64,000 nt of DNA, taken from Aliarcobacter sp. (GTDB taxonomy: Bacteria > Campylobacterota > Campylobacteria > Campylobacterales > Arcobacteraceae). The notes beneath the pieces were generated by a model, which did not search any database, was not told the origin of the DNA, and was given only the letters and a program-made list of their open reading frames with translations. This document shows positions 46,016 through 57,220 of the stretch, piece by piece. The stretch is from NCBI GenBank assembly GCA_028690445.1, contig JAQVBE010000011.1:28143-92142 (forward strand), in the 5' to 3' direction. Position 1 is the stretch's first letter. Every line of letters starts with the position of its first letter. Position numbers and translations under genes: made by a program.

Positions 46016-47593
46016 CTAAAATTTATCTTTAAATGCTTCTCTAATTTTTAGAAATTCATCTAAATGTTCAAAGAAAATATCTATAAGTTTTGGGTCAAAA
46101 TGTTTTGCTCTCTCTTCTTTAAAAAGATTAAATATTTTTTCATCATCCCAAGCTTGTTTGTAAACTCTATCACTTCCTAAAGCATCAAAAACATCAGCAA
46201 GAGCAGTAATTCTTCCATAAATATGAATATTTTTACCACTTAAACCATTTGGATAACCACTTCCATCCCATTTTTCATGATGTTCGTTTGCTACAATTGC
46301 AGCTGTTTTTAAAAGTGGTCTATTTGAATGTTTAAGCATTTCATATCCTAAAGCTGCGTGAGTATTCATAATTTCTCGCTCAGATTCATCAAATCGACCA
46401 GGTTTATTTAAAACAGCATCAGGAATTGCTACTTTTCCAATATCGTGCATAGGACTTGCTTGTTTTAGCATTTCAGCTTCTTTTTCATCCAAACCATAAT
46501 AAAGTGCCAAAAGTTTTGAATATTCAGCAACTCTTTTTACATGATTTCCCGTTTCTTTACTTCTACTTTCACCAATAGCACCCATAGTAAATACAACTTC
46601 TTTTTGTGTATTTTCTATTTCGTGATTTAAATTTATAATTTCAGTTAAACCATCTTCAATTTTTATTTCAATTTCATCTACAGATAAACCAACATTTTTG
46701 TAAACTTTGTAAGCTAAAATCATCAAAAAGCCTATTACACTTATTAATAGTATTAAAATACTTAAATAAGTAATATTTATAAAATCCCCTGAAAGTTGCT
46801 CTATTCTTGTTTCTATTTTTGAACTGTAATCTTTGTTTAAATTAATGATATTTAAACCTTTATTTCTTACTTCTAACTCTTGTTCTTCAATATTTTTTAT
46901 TTTAACAACATCATTACCTACTTTTTCAACTATTTCTAGATATTTTTTAGTATCTAAATTATCAAAACTATTTTTAAATAATTGAACTTTTCCTAACCAT
47001 TTATCAAAAGTCTCTTTATCTCGTTTTTGATAAAGTACCTCTTTACTATAATATTTCACATCACTAAATAATTGAGAAAGTTTGAAATTTTCTCGTTCAC
47101 TCACTTCATGTTCAAGTTTTTTTCTTATTTCATTTTCAACTGGATAATCTTTACTAAATTGTTCAGATAACTCTATTTTTTTCTCTTGTAAAATATATAT
47201 TAAATCAAAAGCTTCTTCAATCTCTTTTTCACTTTGGAATAATAAATTTAAATTAATAGCAATTATTTCATCTGCATTAATATCTGATATAAAAAAATCT
47301 ACTAAATCATTTTGCTTATCTTGCTCAAATTTTTCTCGTATTTTTTCAAAATTTAATTCATAATTGATAAAATCTTCTTTAGCTTTATCCAACTTATCGA
47401 TAGAATCCATAGTTATGGTATCTTTTAAAAGTTCATTCATTCTTTCTTGCATAAAAACTAAGTTATTAATTGATTGTTTTGTTGAATTATTCTCTTTTAT
47501 TTGATAAATTACTATTGTATTTATAATTCCTATAACTGCAATTATGAATAAAATCAATATAAAACTGATTTTAATTACTTTTTTTATACCCAT
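46016..47593 (-). CDS. Membrane HD-domain (HD-GYP-like) phosphodiesterase
   Basis: 525 residues. Membrane segments at ~7-28 and ~272-295 border a long helical periplasmic sensor region. The C-terminal HD-GYP domain has 'HDIGKVAIPDAVLNKPGRF', 'THAALGYEML', 'ANEHHEKWDGSGYPNGLSG' (GYP) and 'ITALADVFDALGSDRVYK'. The family hydrolyses c-di-GMP. A short linker with coiled-coil character joins the second membrane segment to the catalytic domain; no HAMP domain is obvious. Divergent from thyX. Confidence 0.92.
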   Translation of the reverse strand: MGIKKVIKISFILILFIIAVIGIINTIVIYQIKENNSTKQSINNLVFMQERMNELLKDTITMDSIDKLDKAKEDFINYELNFEKIREKFEQDKQNDLVDFFISDINADEIIAINLNLLFQSEKEIEEAFDLIYILQEKKIELSEQFSKDYPVENEIRKKLEHEVSERENFKLSQLFSDVKYYSKEVLYQKRDKETFDKWLGKVQLFKNSFDNLDTKKYLEIVEKVGNDVVKIKNIEEQELEVRNKGLNIINLNKDYSSKIETRIEQLSGDFINITYLSILILLISVIGFLMILAYKVYKNVGLSVDEIEIKIEDGLTEIINLNHEIENTQKEVVFTMGAIGESRSKETGNHVKRVAEYSKLLALYYGLDEKEAEMLKQASPMHDIGKVAIPDAVLNKPGRFDESEREIMNTHAALGYEMLKHSNRPLLKTAAIVANEHHEKWDGSGYPNGLSGKNIHIYGRITALADVFDALGSDRVYKQAWDDEKIFNLFKEERAKHFDPKLIDIFFEHLDEFLKIREAFKDKF

Positions 47594-47654
47594 ATCTAAC
47601 CCTAATGTTCTTTTTTGTATAATCTATTTTAATTATACTACAAGGTACTATAAA

Positions 47655-48494
47655 ATGATAAAAATGATAAATAAAAAAGAGAATATATTTGGTGATAATA
47701 TTGCTTTTGTCGAGAATTGGGATTTCTCAAAAGCTAATCTAAATGAAGAAAATAGAATATTAGCAATCACTCAAGTTGCCTCGATTTGTTATCAATCACC
47801 AAAAGCTTTGGGAAGTGAAAGTTTATACAATAGACTTATGGCAGAATCTCAAGGGTTACCATCATCATCTTTTGAATTTGTACCTGTATTACTTGATCCA
47901 ACAAATGAAAAACATAAAGAAATTTTAACTCCTGTTTATTCAAATGTAAAAAAATTTGGAGAGCAAATTTGTAATGGAAAATATCTACTTACAAATTATA
48001 GAGCTTTAGTTTATGATTTTGAAAACAATCCAAAAGCTTATAGTTTTGATATTAGAACTATTTACAATACACTTGAAGAGTGCGAAATTATAAAAGAGCA
48101 TTTCAAAGTATTTTTATTTAAAGTTGATTTTCCAACTCGTTCTCAAATGGTAAGACATAGAGTAAACTGGCAAGAGCTTAGTAGAAGATATGTAAGTGGG
48201 AAAAGAGTTCCTTTTGATTTTTATGTAAGTGAAAAAATGAAAGATGTTACTAGTGAAGCTAGAACAACAGAACAAATTTTAAATATTTGTTTAGAGCATT
48301 ATTACAAAGCTTTAGAAGATGGTGTAAAACCTCAAGAAGCAAGAAGAATAATCCCACAAGCTGGATATTCACAAATTTGGGGAGGTTTCCAACCAACTCA
48401 ACTAGAAAACTATTTTAAACTAAGACTTGATTCTCATGCTCAATGGGAAATTAGAAAAACAGCAGAGGCAATGAAAGAATTATTAGAAAATTAA
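47655..48494 (+). CDS. thyX: FAD-dependent thymidylate synthase (divergent ThyX)
   Basis: 279 residues from ATG 47655 (AAGG 9 bases upstream); the track's longer start runs back into the divergent gene. Flavin/dUMP motif 'MVRHRVNWQELSRRYV' is the ThyX RHR-x-S motif but has six residues between RHR and Ser instead of the usual seven. The C-terminal 'EARRIIPQAGYSQI' and 'LRLDSHAQWEIRKTAEAM' fit the family. It makes dTMP from dUMP with methylene-THF and FAD. It differs clearly from the RHR..SVKSTRY form I recall for Campylobacter and Helicobacter ThyX. Confidence 0.85.
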   Translation: MIKMINKKENIFGDNIAFVENWDFSKANLNEENRILAITQVASICYQSPKALGSESLYNRLMAESQGLPSSSFEFVPVLLDPTNEKHKEILTPVYSNVKKFGEQICNGKYLLTNYRALVYDFENNPKAYSFDIRTIYNTLEECEIIKEHFKVFLFKVDFPTRSQMVRHRVNWQELSRRYVSGKRVPFDFYVSEKMKDVTSEARTTEQILNICLEHYYKALEDGVKPQEARRIIPQAGYSQIWGGFQPTQLENYFKLRLDSHAQWEIRKTAEAMKELLEN

Positions 48495-48909
48495 TTGGAT
48501 TATCAAAAAGTTTTAGAATAGATAGAAAAAGAGATTCAACCTTTTCTAAATGAGAGAAAATTAGCAAACTATATTCCTGTTTTAGCAAATGTTGATGACA
48601 AAAAGTTTGCCATTTTTAGCAAATCATGGAGTAAATCCACTGACAAATAAACAAATAATTACAGAATCAAAAGAAAAAAGAATAAACTCTTTAATATTAA
48701 CTTGTGGTCATTATGATGCAAGTGGAGATTTTGCTTATAAAGTTGGACTTCCTGGAAAAAGTGGAGTTGGTGGGGAAATTGTGGCAGTTGTTCCTAAAAA
48801 AATGGCAATTTGTGATTATTCTCCAAAACTAAATCTACAAGGAAATTCTCTAGTTGGCACAATTGCTTTAGAACTATTTACCACAAAAACTGGTTTATCA
48901 ATTTTTTAA
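48495..48909 (+). pseudogene. glsA: Glutaminase pseudogene with internal deletion
   Basis: The first part (48495 to ~48612) reads 'LDYQKVLE', then an in-frame TAG at 48519, then 'IEKEIQPFLNERKLANYIPVL', which is the start of bacterial glutaminase. The second part, in a different frame from ~48613, reads 'LANHGVNPLTNKQ', 'LTCGHYDASGDFAYKVGLPG', 'KSGVGGEIVAVVPKK', 'LNLQGNSLVGTIALELF', the glutaminase C-terminus. About 170 middle residues, including the catalytic Ser-x-x-Lys region, are missing. The track's 106-residue ORF at 48589 is the leftover 3' part and is unlikely to be functional. Confidence 0.88.
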
Positions 48910-48925
48910 ATTTTAAAGGAAAAGT

Positions 48926-49540
48926 ATGAGCGCTTTAGAAATTGCTGATATTGTTGGAATAATTTGTTTTGCATTGAGTGGATTTTTAATTTCTGTTCAC
49001 TATAAACTTGATATTTTAGGTGTTTTTATCTCTTCATTCTTAACAGCTCTTGGTGGAGGAATGATTAGAGATGTTTTAGCTGATAGAACTCCTTATGTTT
49101 TTACAACAAATCTTCCTGTTATTTTAGTAGTTATAACAGTAGTAATTGCTCTTTTATTTAAACTTCATAAAATCGCTGATTTAGAAGGAAAAACTGTATT
49201 TATAATCTCTGATGCTGTTGGTTTAGTATCTTTTTCAATCACAGGTTCAATAGTTGCTATTCAAAATGATTTTAATTTTTTAGGTGTTTTAATATTGGCC
49301 TTTCTAACGGCCGTTGGCGGTGGAACAATTAGAGATATTCTAATAAACCGTGTTCCCTCTATTTTAGTATCAGAGTTTTATGCAACTGTCGCATTAATAG
49401 TAGCTTCAATTATATTTGTATTAGAACTTCTACACCTAAGAAGTTTACCTACACTTACATTAGTTTTTATTTTTGGTGTTGTATTAAGAATTCTTGCATA
49501 TTATAAAAAATGGCATTTACCAACTTTGTCAAAAGAGTAA
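48926..49540 (+). CDS. TRIC/UPF0126-family membrane protein
   Basis: 204 residues with about seven membrane segments made of two repeats, each with a Gly-rich loop: 'ALGGGMIRDVLADRTPYVF' and 'AVGGGTIRDILINRVPSIL'. Bacterial members are trimeric intracellular-cation-channel homologues (or glycine-family transporters by some annotations). AAAGGAAA precedes the ATG. It follows the glutaminase remnant; whether it once functioned with it is unclear. Confidence 0.9.
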   Translation: MSALEIADIVGIICFALSGFLISVHYKLDILGVFISSFLTALGGGMIRDVLADRTPYVFTTNLPVILVVITVVIALLFKLHKIADLEGKTVFIISDAVGLVSFSITGSIVAIQNDFNFLGVLILAFLTAVGGGTIRDILINRVPSILVSEFYATVALIVASIIFVLELLHLRSLPTLTLVFIFGVVLRILAYYKKWHLPTLSKE

Positions 49541-49611
49541 TTATTTCTTTTTAACTTTTCATTTACTTTTTGTTGGTATGATTACATAATTTTCAAAATT
49601 TAGGAGAAAAA

Positions 49612-50067
49612 ATGATAAAAAAATTACTATTTACAATTTTATTAGGTTTAAGTGCATTTGCAAATACACTTACAGTAGGAAGCAATATTCCAACACTTAC
49701 AATAAAAGATCAGTTTGAAAAAGACAACATTGTTAATGAAAATATTAAAACAATAATCTTTGCTGCAACAAAAACTGAGAATACAACTATTAAAGAATTC
49801 TTACAATCAAAAAACAAAGAACTTTTAGCAACTAATAAAGCTGTTTATATTGCTGATATTACAGGAATGCCTAGCTTAATTACAAAATTTGTTGCTATGC
49901 CTAAAATGAAAAATTATTCATTTTCTATTCTTCTAATAGATGAAGCTAATAAAACATTATTTCCAGTTAAAGAAGATATGATTTCTATTATTTCTTTAGA
50001 AAATGGGAAAGTTATTGATATAAAATATATTAAAACTGCTGCTGAATTAGGTGAATTTTTAAAATAA
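49612..50067 (+). CDS. Exported protein of unknown function, thioredoxin-fold-like
   Basis: 151 residues with signal peptide 'MIKKLLFTILLGLSAFANT'. The mature part begins 'LTVGSNIPTLTIKDQFEKDNIV', like the start of peroxiredoxin/thioredoxin-fold domains, but there is no CxxC and no Cys at all. AGGAG precedes the ATG and an extended -10 (TGGTATGAT) lies ~45 bases upstream. Single-gene unit ended by a palindromic terminator. Family unknown to me. Confidence 0.75.
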   Translation: MIKKLLFTILLGLSAFANTLTVGSNIPTLTIKDQFEKDNIVNENIKTIIFAATKTENTTIKEFLQSKNKELLATNKAVYIADITGMPSLITKFVAMPKMKNYSFSILLIDEANKTLFPVKEDMISIISLENGKVIDIKYIKTAAELGEFLK

Positions 50068-50073
50068 GATTTT

Positions 50074-50097
50074 AGCTACTAGTTTAAACTAGTAGCT
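50074..50097. terminator. Bidirectional terminator (24-base perfect palindrome)
   Basis: AGCTACTAGTTT / AAACTAGTAGCT, with TTTT after it on the plus strand and AAAATC-type sequence on the other side. It overlaps the purN stop codon (50084-50086) and so serves the convergent pair of genes. Confidence 0.9.
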
Positions 50098-50665
50098 TTT
50101 GAAATGCTTCAATAATTGCTATACTCTCTAAATCTTTGATTTTATTTTCTAAACTATCAATCGTTTCATTTTGAGCAATTTCTAACTCTTTTATTAAAAT
50201 CTTTTCACCTTCATCATAAACTTCATTTACATAATGAATTGTAACACCAGATTTTTTTTCACCATTTTTTATAACAGCTTCATGTACAAATTTTCCATAC
50301 ATTCCTGTTCCACCATAAATAGATGGAAGAATCGCTGGATGAGTATTTATTATTTTATTTGGGAAAGCATTTAAAAGTTTTGATTCGATTTTTTTCATAT
50401 AGCCTGATAAAAATATATAATCACAACCAAACTCTAAAAGTAATCTAGCTATTTTGTCATCTATATCTTGACCTGGGTATCTTTTATCATTTATAATAAA
50501 ATAAGGAATATTGTAAGATTCGGCTTTTTCCAAAACTCCTGCATTTGTGTTATTTGTTATTACAACTACAACTTTTGCATTTAGTTTTTTTTCAATAATA
50601 GCTTTTTGTATAGTTTCAAATCCACTTCCATTATAAGAAGCTAATATTCCAATTTTTTTTATCAT
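50084..50665 (-). CDS. purN: Phosphoribosylglycinamide formyltransferase
   Basis: 193 residues. Catalytic Asn and His are in 'IINTHPAILPSIYGGTGMYG', and the Asp in 'VTIHYVNEVYDEGEKI'. N-terminal 'IGILASYNGSGFETI' is the phosphate-binding loop. It transfers formyl from 10-formyl-THF to GAR in purine synthesis. 51 bases downstream of ruvC on the same strand, probably co-transcribed. Confidence 0.93.
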   Translation of the reverse strand: MIKKIGILASYNGSGFETIQKAIIEKKLNAKVVVVITNNTNAGVLEKAESYNIPYFIINDKRYPGQDIDDKIARLLLEFGCDYIFLSGYMKKIESKLLNAFPNKIINTHPAILPSIYGGTGMYGKFVHEAVIKNGEKKSGVTIHYVNEVYDEGEKILIKELEIAQNETIDSLENKIKDLESIAIIEAFQKLLV

Positions 50666-50716
50666 TATTTATCCTAAATTTTTAAGGGGTCGGATTATAT
50701 CTATTTTAAAATTAGT

Positions 50717-51181
50717 TTACAATCTTTGAGCATGGGTTAAAGCAATTGCAATTGCATCTGTAATATCCAATGGCTTAATCTCTTTTTTAACCCCCAAAAG
50801 TCGTTTCACCATAAAAGCAACTTGCTCTTTTGTAGCTTTTCCATTTCCCGTTACTGCTTTTTTTACTTGAAGTGGAGTGTATTCTGCAAAATTACCAAAT
50901 TTTTGTAAAACTTTTAAAGAAATCGCACCTCTAAACTGAGCTAATCTAATAACTGTTTTTGGATTAAAGGCATAAAACATATCTTCTATTGAAACTTCAT
51001 TTATTTCATGTTTTCCAAAAATTAAATCAAAACCCTCTGTCATCTCAACAATTTGTTCTTGTAAAATCTTTGTTTTTATTTTTATTAACCCAGCTTCTAT
51101 AAGTTTTATACTATTTCCATTTTTTTCAACAATGGCATATCCACAGTTTCTAGTTCCTGGGTCAATTCCTAATATTTTCAA
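50717..51181 (-). CDS. ruvC: Holliday junction resolvase
   Basis: 154 residues, TTG start. First catalytic Asp in '[14 protein letters not shown]', Glu in '[12 protein letters not shown]', and the C-terminal acidic pair in '[15 protein letters not shown]'. It resolves four-way DNA junctions with RuvAB. Divergent from dnaA across the candidate origin. Confidence 0.94.
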   Translation of the reverse strand: MKILGIDPGTRNCGYAIVEKNGNSIKLIEAGLIKIKTKILQEQIVEMTEGFDLIFGKHEINEVSIEDMFYAFNPKTVIRLAQFRGAISLKVLQKFGNFAEYTPLQVKKAVTGNGKATKEQVAFMVKRLLGVKKEIKPLDITDAIAIALTHAQRL

Positions 51182-51182
51182 C

Positions 51183-51304
51183 TATTCACTCTTTCTATTT
51201 AATTTCTATTCACATATATCTATAGCCGGTATAATGGTATCTTTTTAATAAAAATGAACTTAAAGGAAAAATTTTATTCACTACTTATTCACTATGTGTA
51301 TAAC
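51183..51304. other. Candidate oriC: cluster of DnaA boxes upstream of dnaA
   Basis: The ruvC-dnaA gap holds TATTCACTC (51184-), CTATTCACA (51206-51214), TTATTCACT twice (51274-51282 and 51285-51293, exactly 11 bases apart) and, reversed, TGTGTATAA (51296-51304, i.e. TTATACACA). The TTATTCAC core matches DnaA boxes of Campylobacterota. The rest of the gap is AT-rich, as expected for an unwinding element. Confidence 0.65.
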
Positions 51305-51407
51305 TTATTTTCTTTGATAAATTTAAACCACTTACTTTTAAATGAAGCTGTTTTATAAAAATTTTAGATATAATATTTCTAATTACGATTAAAGAGTTTA
51401 CAAATAT

Positions 51408-52724
51408 ATGACAACCAAAGATTTCCAAACAATAATTCAAAAAGAAGCTTCAAAAACAGATTTTGAAAGATACTTAAAACAATTAGTTTATAAAAAAATA
51501 TCTTCTGACGAAAAAATCGCTATTTTTGAAGTAAATAATAAGTATATAGCCTCTTGGATAAAGAGTAAATTTACTGGATTAATACAACACTGTTTTGAAA
51601 TTTTTGATGGCTCAAAGCCTTCAATAGAAATAAAACTTGCAGGTGAAAAAAAGTCTAAAAAAGAGATTTTAAAAGAGCAAGTTCAAAATGAAACTGCCGA
51701 AAGTACGATACTTAATCCATCTTATACATTTGATTCATTTGTTGTTGGACCTTCAAATCAAATGGCATATAATGCCTCACTTGCTGTTTCAAATAAACCA
51801 GGTATTCAATATAATCCTTTGTTTATTTATGGGGGGACTGGACTTGGAAAAACTCACCTTTTACAAGCGGTTGGAAATTATGCAATTGAAAAGGGAAATA
51901 CTGTTATTTATGTAACTATTGAGCAGTTTATGAATGATTTTACATTCTCTTTAAAAAACAAAAGTATGGAACATTTTAGAAATAAATATAGAAAATGTGA
52001 TGTACTTTTAATTGATGATATTCAGTTTTTAAGTGGAAAAGAGCAGACTCAAGAGGAGTTTTTTCACACTTTTAACGAACTTCACAATGCAAAAAAACAA
52101 ATTGTTATGACATCTGATAGACTTCCTTCACAAATAGCGGGACTTGTTGATAGGTTAAAATCAAGATTTGAGTGGGGATTAACAGCAGATGTTCAAATTC
52201 CAGGACTTGAAACAAAAATTGCAATTATTGAAAAAAAATCTGAATTAAATGGAATTTCTCTAAGTAGAGAAATTATTAATTTTATTGCAACAACCCTTGA
52301 TAACTCTATTAGAGAAATTGAAGGTGTATTAATCAGAATAAATGCAAGTGCATCTTTATTAAATCAAGAAATCACTTTACAAATGGTTCAAGGTTTACTA
52401 AAAGATCAAATAAAAGAGACAAAGGAAAATATCAAACTTCCTGATGTTATAAATATTGTTGCAAATCAGTTAAATATTAAGCCAAGTGATATAAAATCTA
52501 AAAAAAGAACGGCAACAGTTGCAAATGCTAGAAGAATCGTTATTTATTTAACAAGAGAATTAACACATAACTCTATGCCAGATATTGCAAAATTCCTTGG
52601 AATGAAAGATCATAGCTCTATTTCGCATAATATTAAAAAAGCAAATGAGTTAATTGAAAAAGATGAAAACTTTAAATTAATTATTGAAAATTTAAAGAAT
52701 AAAATCATAAATAAGGAATGGTAA
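51408..52724 (+). CDS. dnaA: Chromosomal replication initiator DnaA
   Basis: 438 residues. Domain I at the N-terminus (~1-85) with a short linker, AAA+ domain with Walker A 'YGGTGLGKTHLLQA', Walker B 'LLIDDIQFL', sensor 'MTSDRLPSQIAGL', and DNA-binding domain IV with the signature 'ANARRIVIYLTREL', 'MKDHSSISHNIKKA'. It binds DnaA boxes and opens the origin. DnaA-box clusters flank the gene on both sides. Confidence 0.97.
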   Translation: MTTKDFQTIIQKEASKTDFERYLKQLVYKKISSDEKIAIFEVNNKYIASWIKSKFTGLIQHCFEIFDGSKPSIEIKLAGEKKSKKEILKEQVQNETAESTILNPSYTFDSFVVGPSNQMAYNASLAVSNKPGIQYNPLFIYGGTGLGKTHLLQAVGNYAIEKGNTVIYVTIEQFMNDFTFSLKNKSMEHFRNKYRKCDVLLIDDIQFLSGKEQTQEEFFHTFNELHNAKKQIVMTSDRLPSQIAGLVDRLKSRFEWGLTADVQIPGLETKIAIIEKKSELNGISLSREIINFIATTLDNSIREIEGVLIRINASASLLNQEITLQMVQGLLKDQIKETKENIKLPDVINIVANQLNIKPSDIKSKKRTATVANARRIVIYLTRELTHNSMPDIAKFLGMKDHSSISHNIKKANELIEKDENFKLIIENLKNKIINKEW

Positions 52725-52755
52725 AACTTTAGAACAAAAATAAGTTTTAAAGACT

Positions 52756-52848
52756 TATGTGAAAAGATGTGAATATAAAGACAATTTTAATCACTGGGGT
52801 AAAGTTCGCCTCCATAGTGTTTTAAAAGGTATTTTCATCTTTTCACAT
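52756..52848. other. DnaA-box-like cluster between dnaA and dnaN
   Basis: The 168-base gap has TGTGAAAA (52758-52765) and TGTGAATA (52768-52775) on one strand and TTTTCACA (52840-52847) on the other. TGTGAATA is the exact complement of the TATTCACA core upstream of dnaA. This could be a second half of a bipartite origin, as known for Helicobacter pylori, or DnaA-dependent control of dnaN. Confidence 0.5.
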
Positions 52849-52892
52849 GAACTACTACTTCCACTAAATTAAATAAAAATATAGGAGATAAA

Positions 52893-53963
52893 ATGAGGTT
52901 TGTAATTACAAAAAATATCATTGAAAATGTCGTAGCATCGATGCAACCTTTTTTAGAAAAAAAAGATTCTAGTGCAATTACATCACATATATATTTAGAA
53001 ATAGACAATGCAAAATTAATTATAAAAGCAACAGACTATGAAATTGGTTTAGAATCATATATTGATAACATAACTGATACAGTAGATGGAAAAGCAACTG
53101 TTAATGGTTCTAATCTTTTAGGAATTATTAAAAGATTAAAAAATGAAGAAATTACTATTGAAGCTACAAATAACAATTTAGTAATAAAACAAAACAAATC
53201 AACTTTTAAATTACCTACTTATGATGCAGATGAATTTCCATCATTAAACAAATCAGAAAATTTAAAAGAGTTATCAATTTCAACTATTAACTTTATAAAT
53301 TCTATTAGAAAAATTACACCTGCTATTGATAATAATAATCCTAAATTTGAATTAAATGGTGCATTATTAGATATAAAAAGTCAAAAAATTAATTTTGTTT
53401 CAACTGATACTAGAAGATTAGCAGTTTCATATTTACAAAATATTACAAACCAAGAAACTCAATTTATCATTCCTAAAAAAGCAATTGTTGAAATTCAAAA
53501 ACTATTTTTAGATGAAGCTAAAATTTCTTATGATGATACGAATCTTGTAATTTCAAATGAAAACACTAAATTTTTTACAAAATTAATAAATGGTAAATTC
53601 CCTGATTATGAAAGAATTATTCCAAACACTTTAAAATATAATTTTCCATTACCAAAAAGTATGTTAGTGGAATCTATAAAACTTGTAACTTCATTATTTT
53701 CTAATATTAAAATTACATTTAACTCAAAATCAATTTTATTTGAATCTCTTGATGAAGATAGTGAATCTAAAACTCAAATTGATATTGATTTAAATATAGA
53801 AAAAGAGTTTTATTTAGCTGTTAATGCTAAATATTTATTAGATTTTTTAAGCATGTCACACAACGAAAAAATCAAAATTGGTTTTAATGAATCTAACTTA
53901 CCATTTTTATTAGAAGATGATAAATTCTTTACTATTGTAATGCCAATAGTTTTAGAAAAATAA
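52893..53963 (+). CDS. dnaN: DNA polymerase III beta subunit (sliding clamp)
   Basis: 356 residues, three clamp repeats. 'MRFVITKNIIENVVASMQPFLEKKDSSAITSHIYLEI' at the N-terminus, 'LNGALLDIKSQKINFVSTDTRRLAVSY' in the second repeat, and the C-terminal 'EDDKFFTIVMPIVLEK' (P-[MI] groove end). AGGAGA precedes the ATG. It forms the ring that tethers polymerase III to DNA. Confidence 0.96.
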   Translation: MRFVITKNIIENVVASMQPFLEKKDSSAITSHIYLEIDNAKLIIKATDYEIGLESYIDNITDTVDGKATVNGSNLLGIIKRLKNEEITIEATNNNLVIKQNKSTFKLPTYDADEFPSLNKSENLKELSISTINFINSIRKITPAIDNNNPKFELNGALLDIKSQKINFVSTDTRRLAVSYLQNITNQETQFIIPKKAIVEIQKLFLDEAKISYDDTNLVISNENTKFFTKLINGKFPDYERIIPNTLKYNFPLPKSMLVESIKLVTSLFSNIKITFNSKSILFESLDEDSESKTQIDIDLNIEKEFYLAVNAKYLLDFLSMSHNEKIKIGFNESNLPFLLEDDKFFTIVMPIVLEK

Positions 53964-53973
53964 AAAAAATTAA

Positions 53974-56316
<2,343 letters not shown>

Positions 56317-56329
56317 AAATTGATTAATT

Positions 56330-56367
56330 AAAATATAACAATAATATATTTATTATTGTTATATTTT
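56330..56367 (+). terminator. Intrinsic terminator of gyrB
   Basis: A perfect 17-bp stem AAAATATAACAATAATA / TATTATTGTTATATTTT with a TATT loop, 13 bases after the gyrB stop. It is AT-only apart from one G-C pair, but long and ending in TTTT, so it can act as a terminator for gyrB. Confidence 0.75.
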
Positions 56368-56439
56368 GTACTATTTTCCTCTATTTAAATAATAAATTAA
56401 GATATAATAATTTCATATATTATAGATTTGGAGGAAAAA

Positions 56440-56757
56440 ATGAATTTGTTAATTAAAAATATTGCTGAACTTTTAGATATTGCCTTAAAAACTACTTCTT
56501 TTGATGAAATGTTACTTCTGAAAAATCATTCATCAATGTCAATTAGAAGAAACTTAGCCAGAAATTCAAACTTAAATCAAGAAATTATTAATTCCTTATT
56601 ATATGACCCTGTTGAAAATGTTTCTTATATTGCTTCAATAAATCCAAATAACAAAAATTTTGAACGAACTTTTGCTAATTTAAGACCTTGTGTTTTATGT
56701 AATAAAAATCAAAGTGATTGTGATTTGTGTCAAGAAACAATGAGTCATAGTTTTTAA
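56440..56757 (+). CDS. Small protein with HEAT/LRV-like helices and a C-terminal CxxC pair
   Basis: 105 residues from ATG 56440 with GGAGG before it; the track's TTG start is the beginning of that ribosome site. Middle part 'SSMSIRRNLARNSNLNQEIINSLLYDPVENVSYIASINPN' resembles leucine-rich-variant/HEAT-type helical repeats. The end has 'CVLCNKNQSDCDLC', two CxxC motifs that could bind zinc or a cluster. I do not know the function. Single gene between gyrB and queF. Confidence 0.75.
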   Translation: MNLLIKNIAELLDIALKTTSFDEMLLLKNHSSMSIRRNLARNSNLNQEIINSLLYDPVENVSYIASINPNNKNFERTFANLRPCVLCNKNQSDCDLCQETMSHSF

Positions 56758-56826
56758 ATAGTAACTCTTATAAGTCTTTTTTAGGTAAAATAGGTAAAAA
56801 TTATATTTATTAAGGTTATAAAAATT

Positions 56827-57210
56827 ATGGAAATGAAATATGGTGAAAAAGAAATATTAGAATTTGATATTAATAAAGAAGAAAATTTTTGGCCAAATAT
56901 ACATGAAAAAAATTATATTATAGATATTGAATTACCTGAATTCATGGCAAAATGTCCAAGAAGTGGATACCCAGATTTTGCAACAATTAAATTGCAATAC
57001 TCACCAAATAAAAGAGTTATTGAATTAAAAGCATTAAAAATTTATATTAATTCATTTATGTTTAGAGAAGTTTCACATGAAAATTCTATAAATGAAATTT
57101 TTGATACTTTATACTCTAAATTAGAGCCTAAATGGATGAAAGTTATTGGAGATTTTAAACCAAGAGGAAATGTACATACAGTTATTGAAATAGATAGCTC
57201 AAAATTTTAG
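56827..57210 (+). CDS. queF: NADPH-dependent 7-cyano-7-deazaguanine reductase
   Basis: 127 residues, short (YkvM-type) QueF. Catalytic Cys and Asp in 'EFMAKCPRSGYPDFATI', QueF motif 'ELKALKIYINSFMFREVSHE' with the substrate Glu. It reduces the nitrile of preQ0 to preQ1 in queuosine synthesis. 10 bases before the next gene. Confidence 0.95.
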   Translation: MEMKYGEKEILEFDINKEENFWPNIHEKNYIIDIELPEFMAKCPRSGYPDFATIKLQYSPNKRVIELKALKIYINSFMFREVSHENSINEIFDTLYSKLEPKWMKVIGDFKPRGNVHTVIEIDSSKF

Positions 57211-57220
57211 GACTTAAACC

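Noticed and set aside
48589-48909. 106-residue ORF as a complete gene
   Set aside because: Its C-terminal 95 residues are the end of glutaminase and the first residues are out-of-frame sequence from the N-terminal remnant; best explained as part of a pseudogene.
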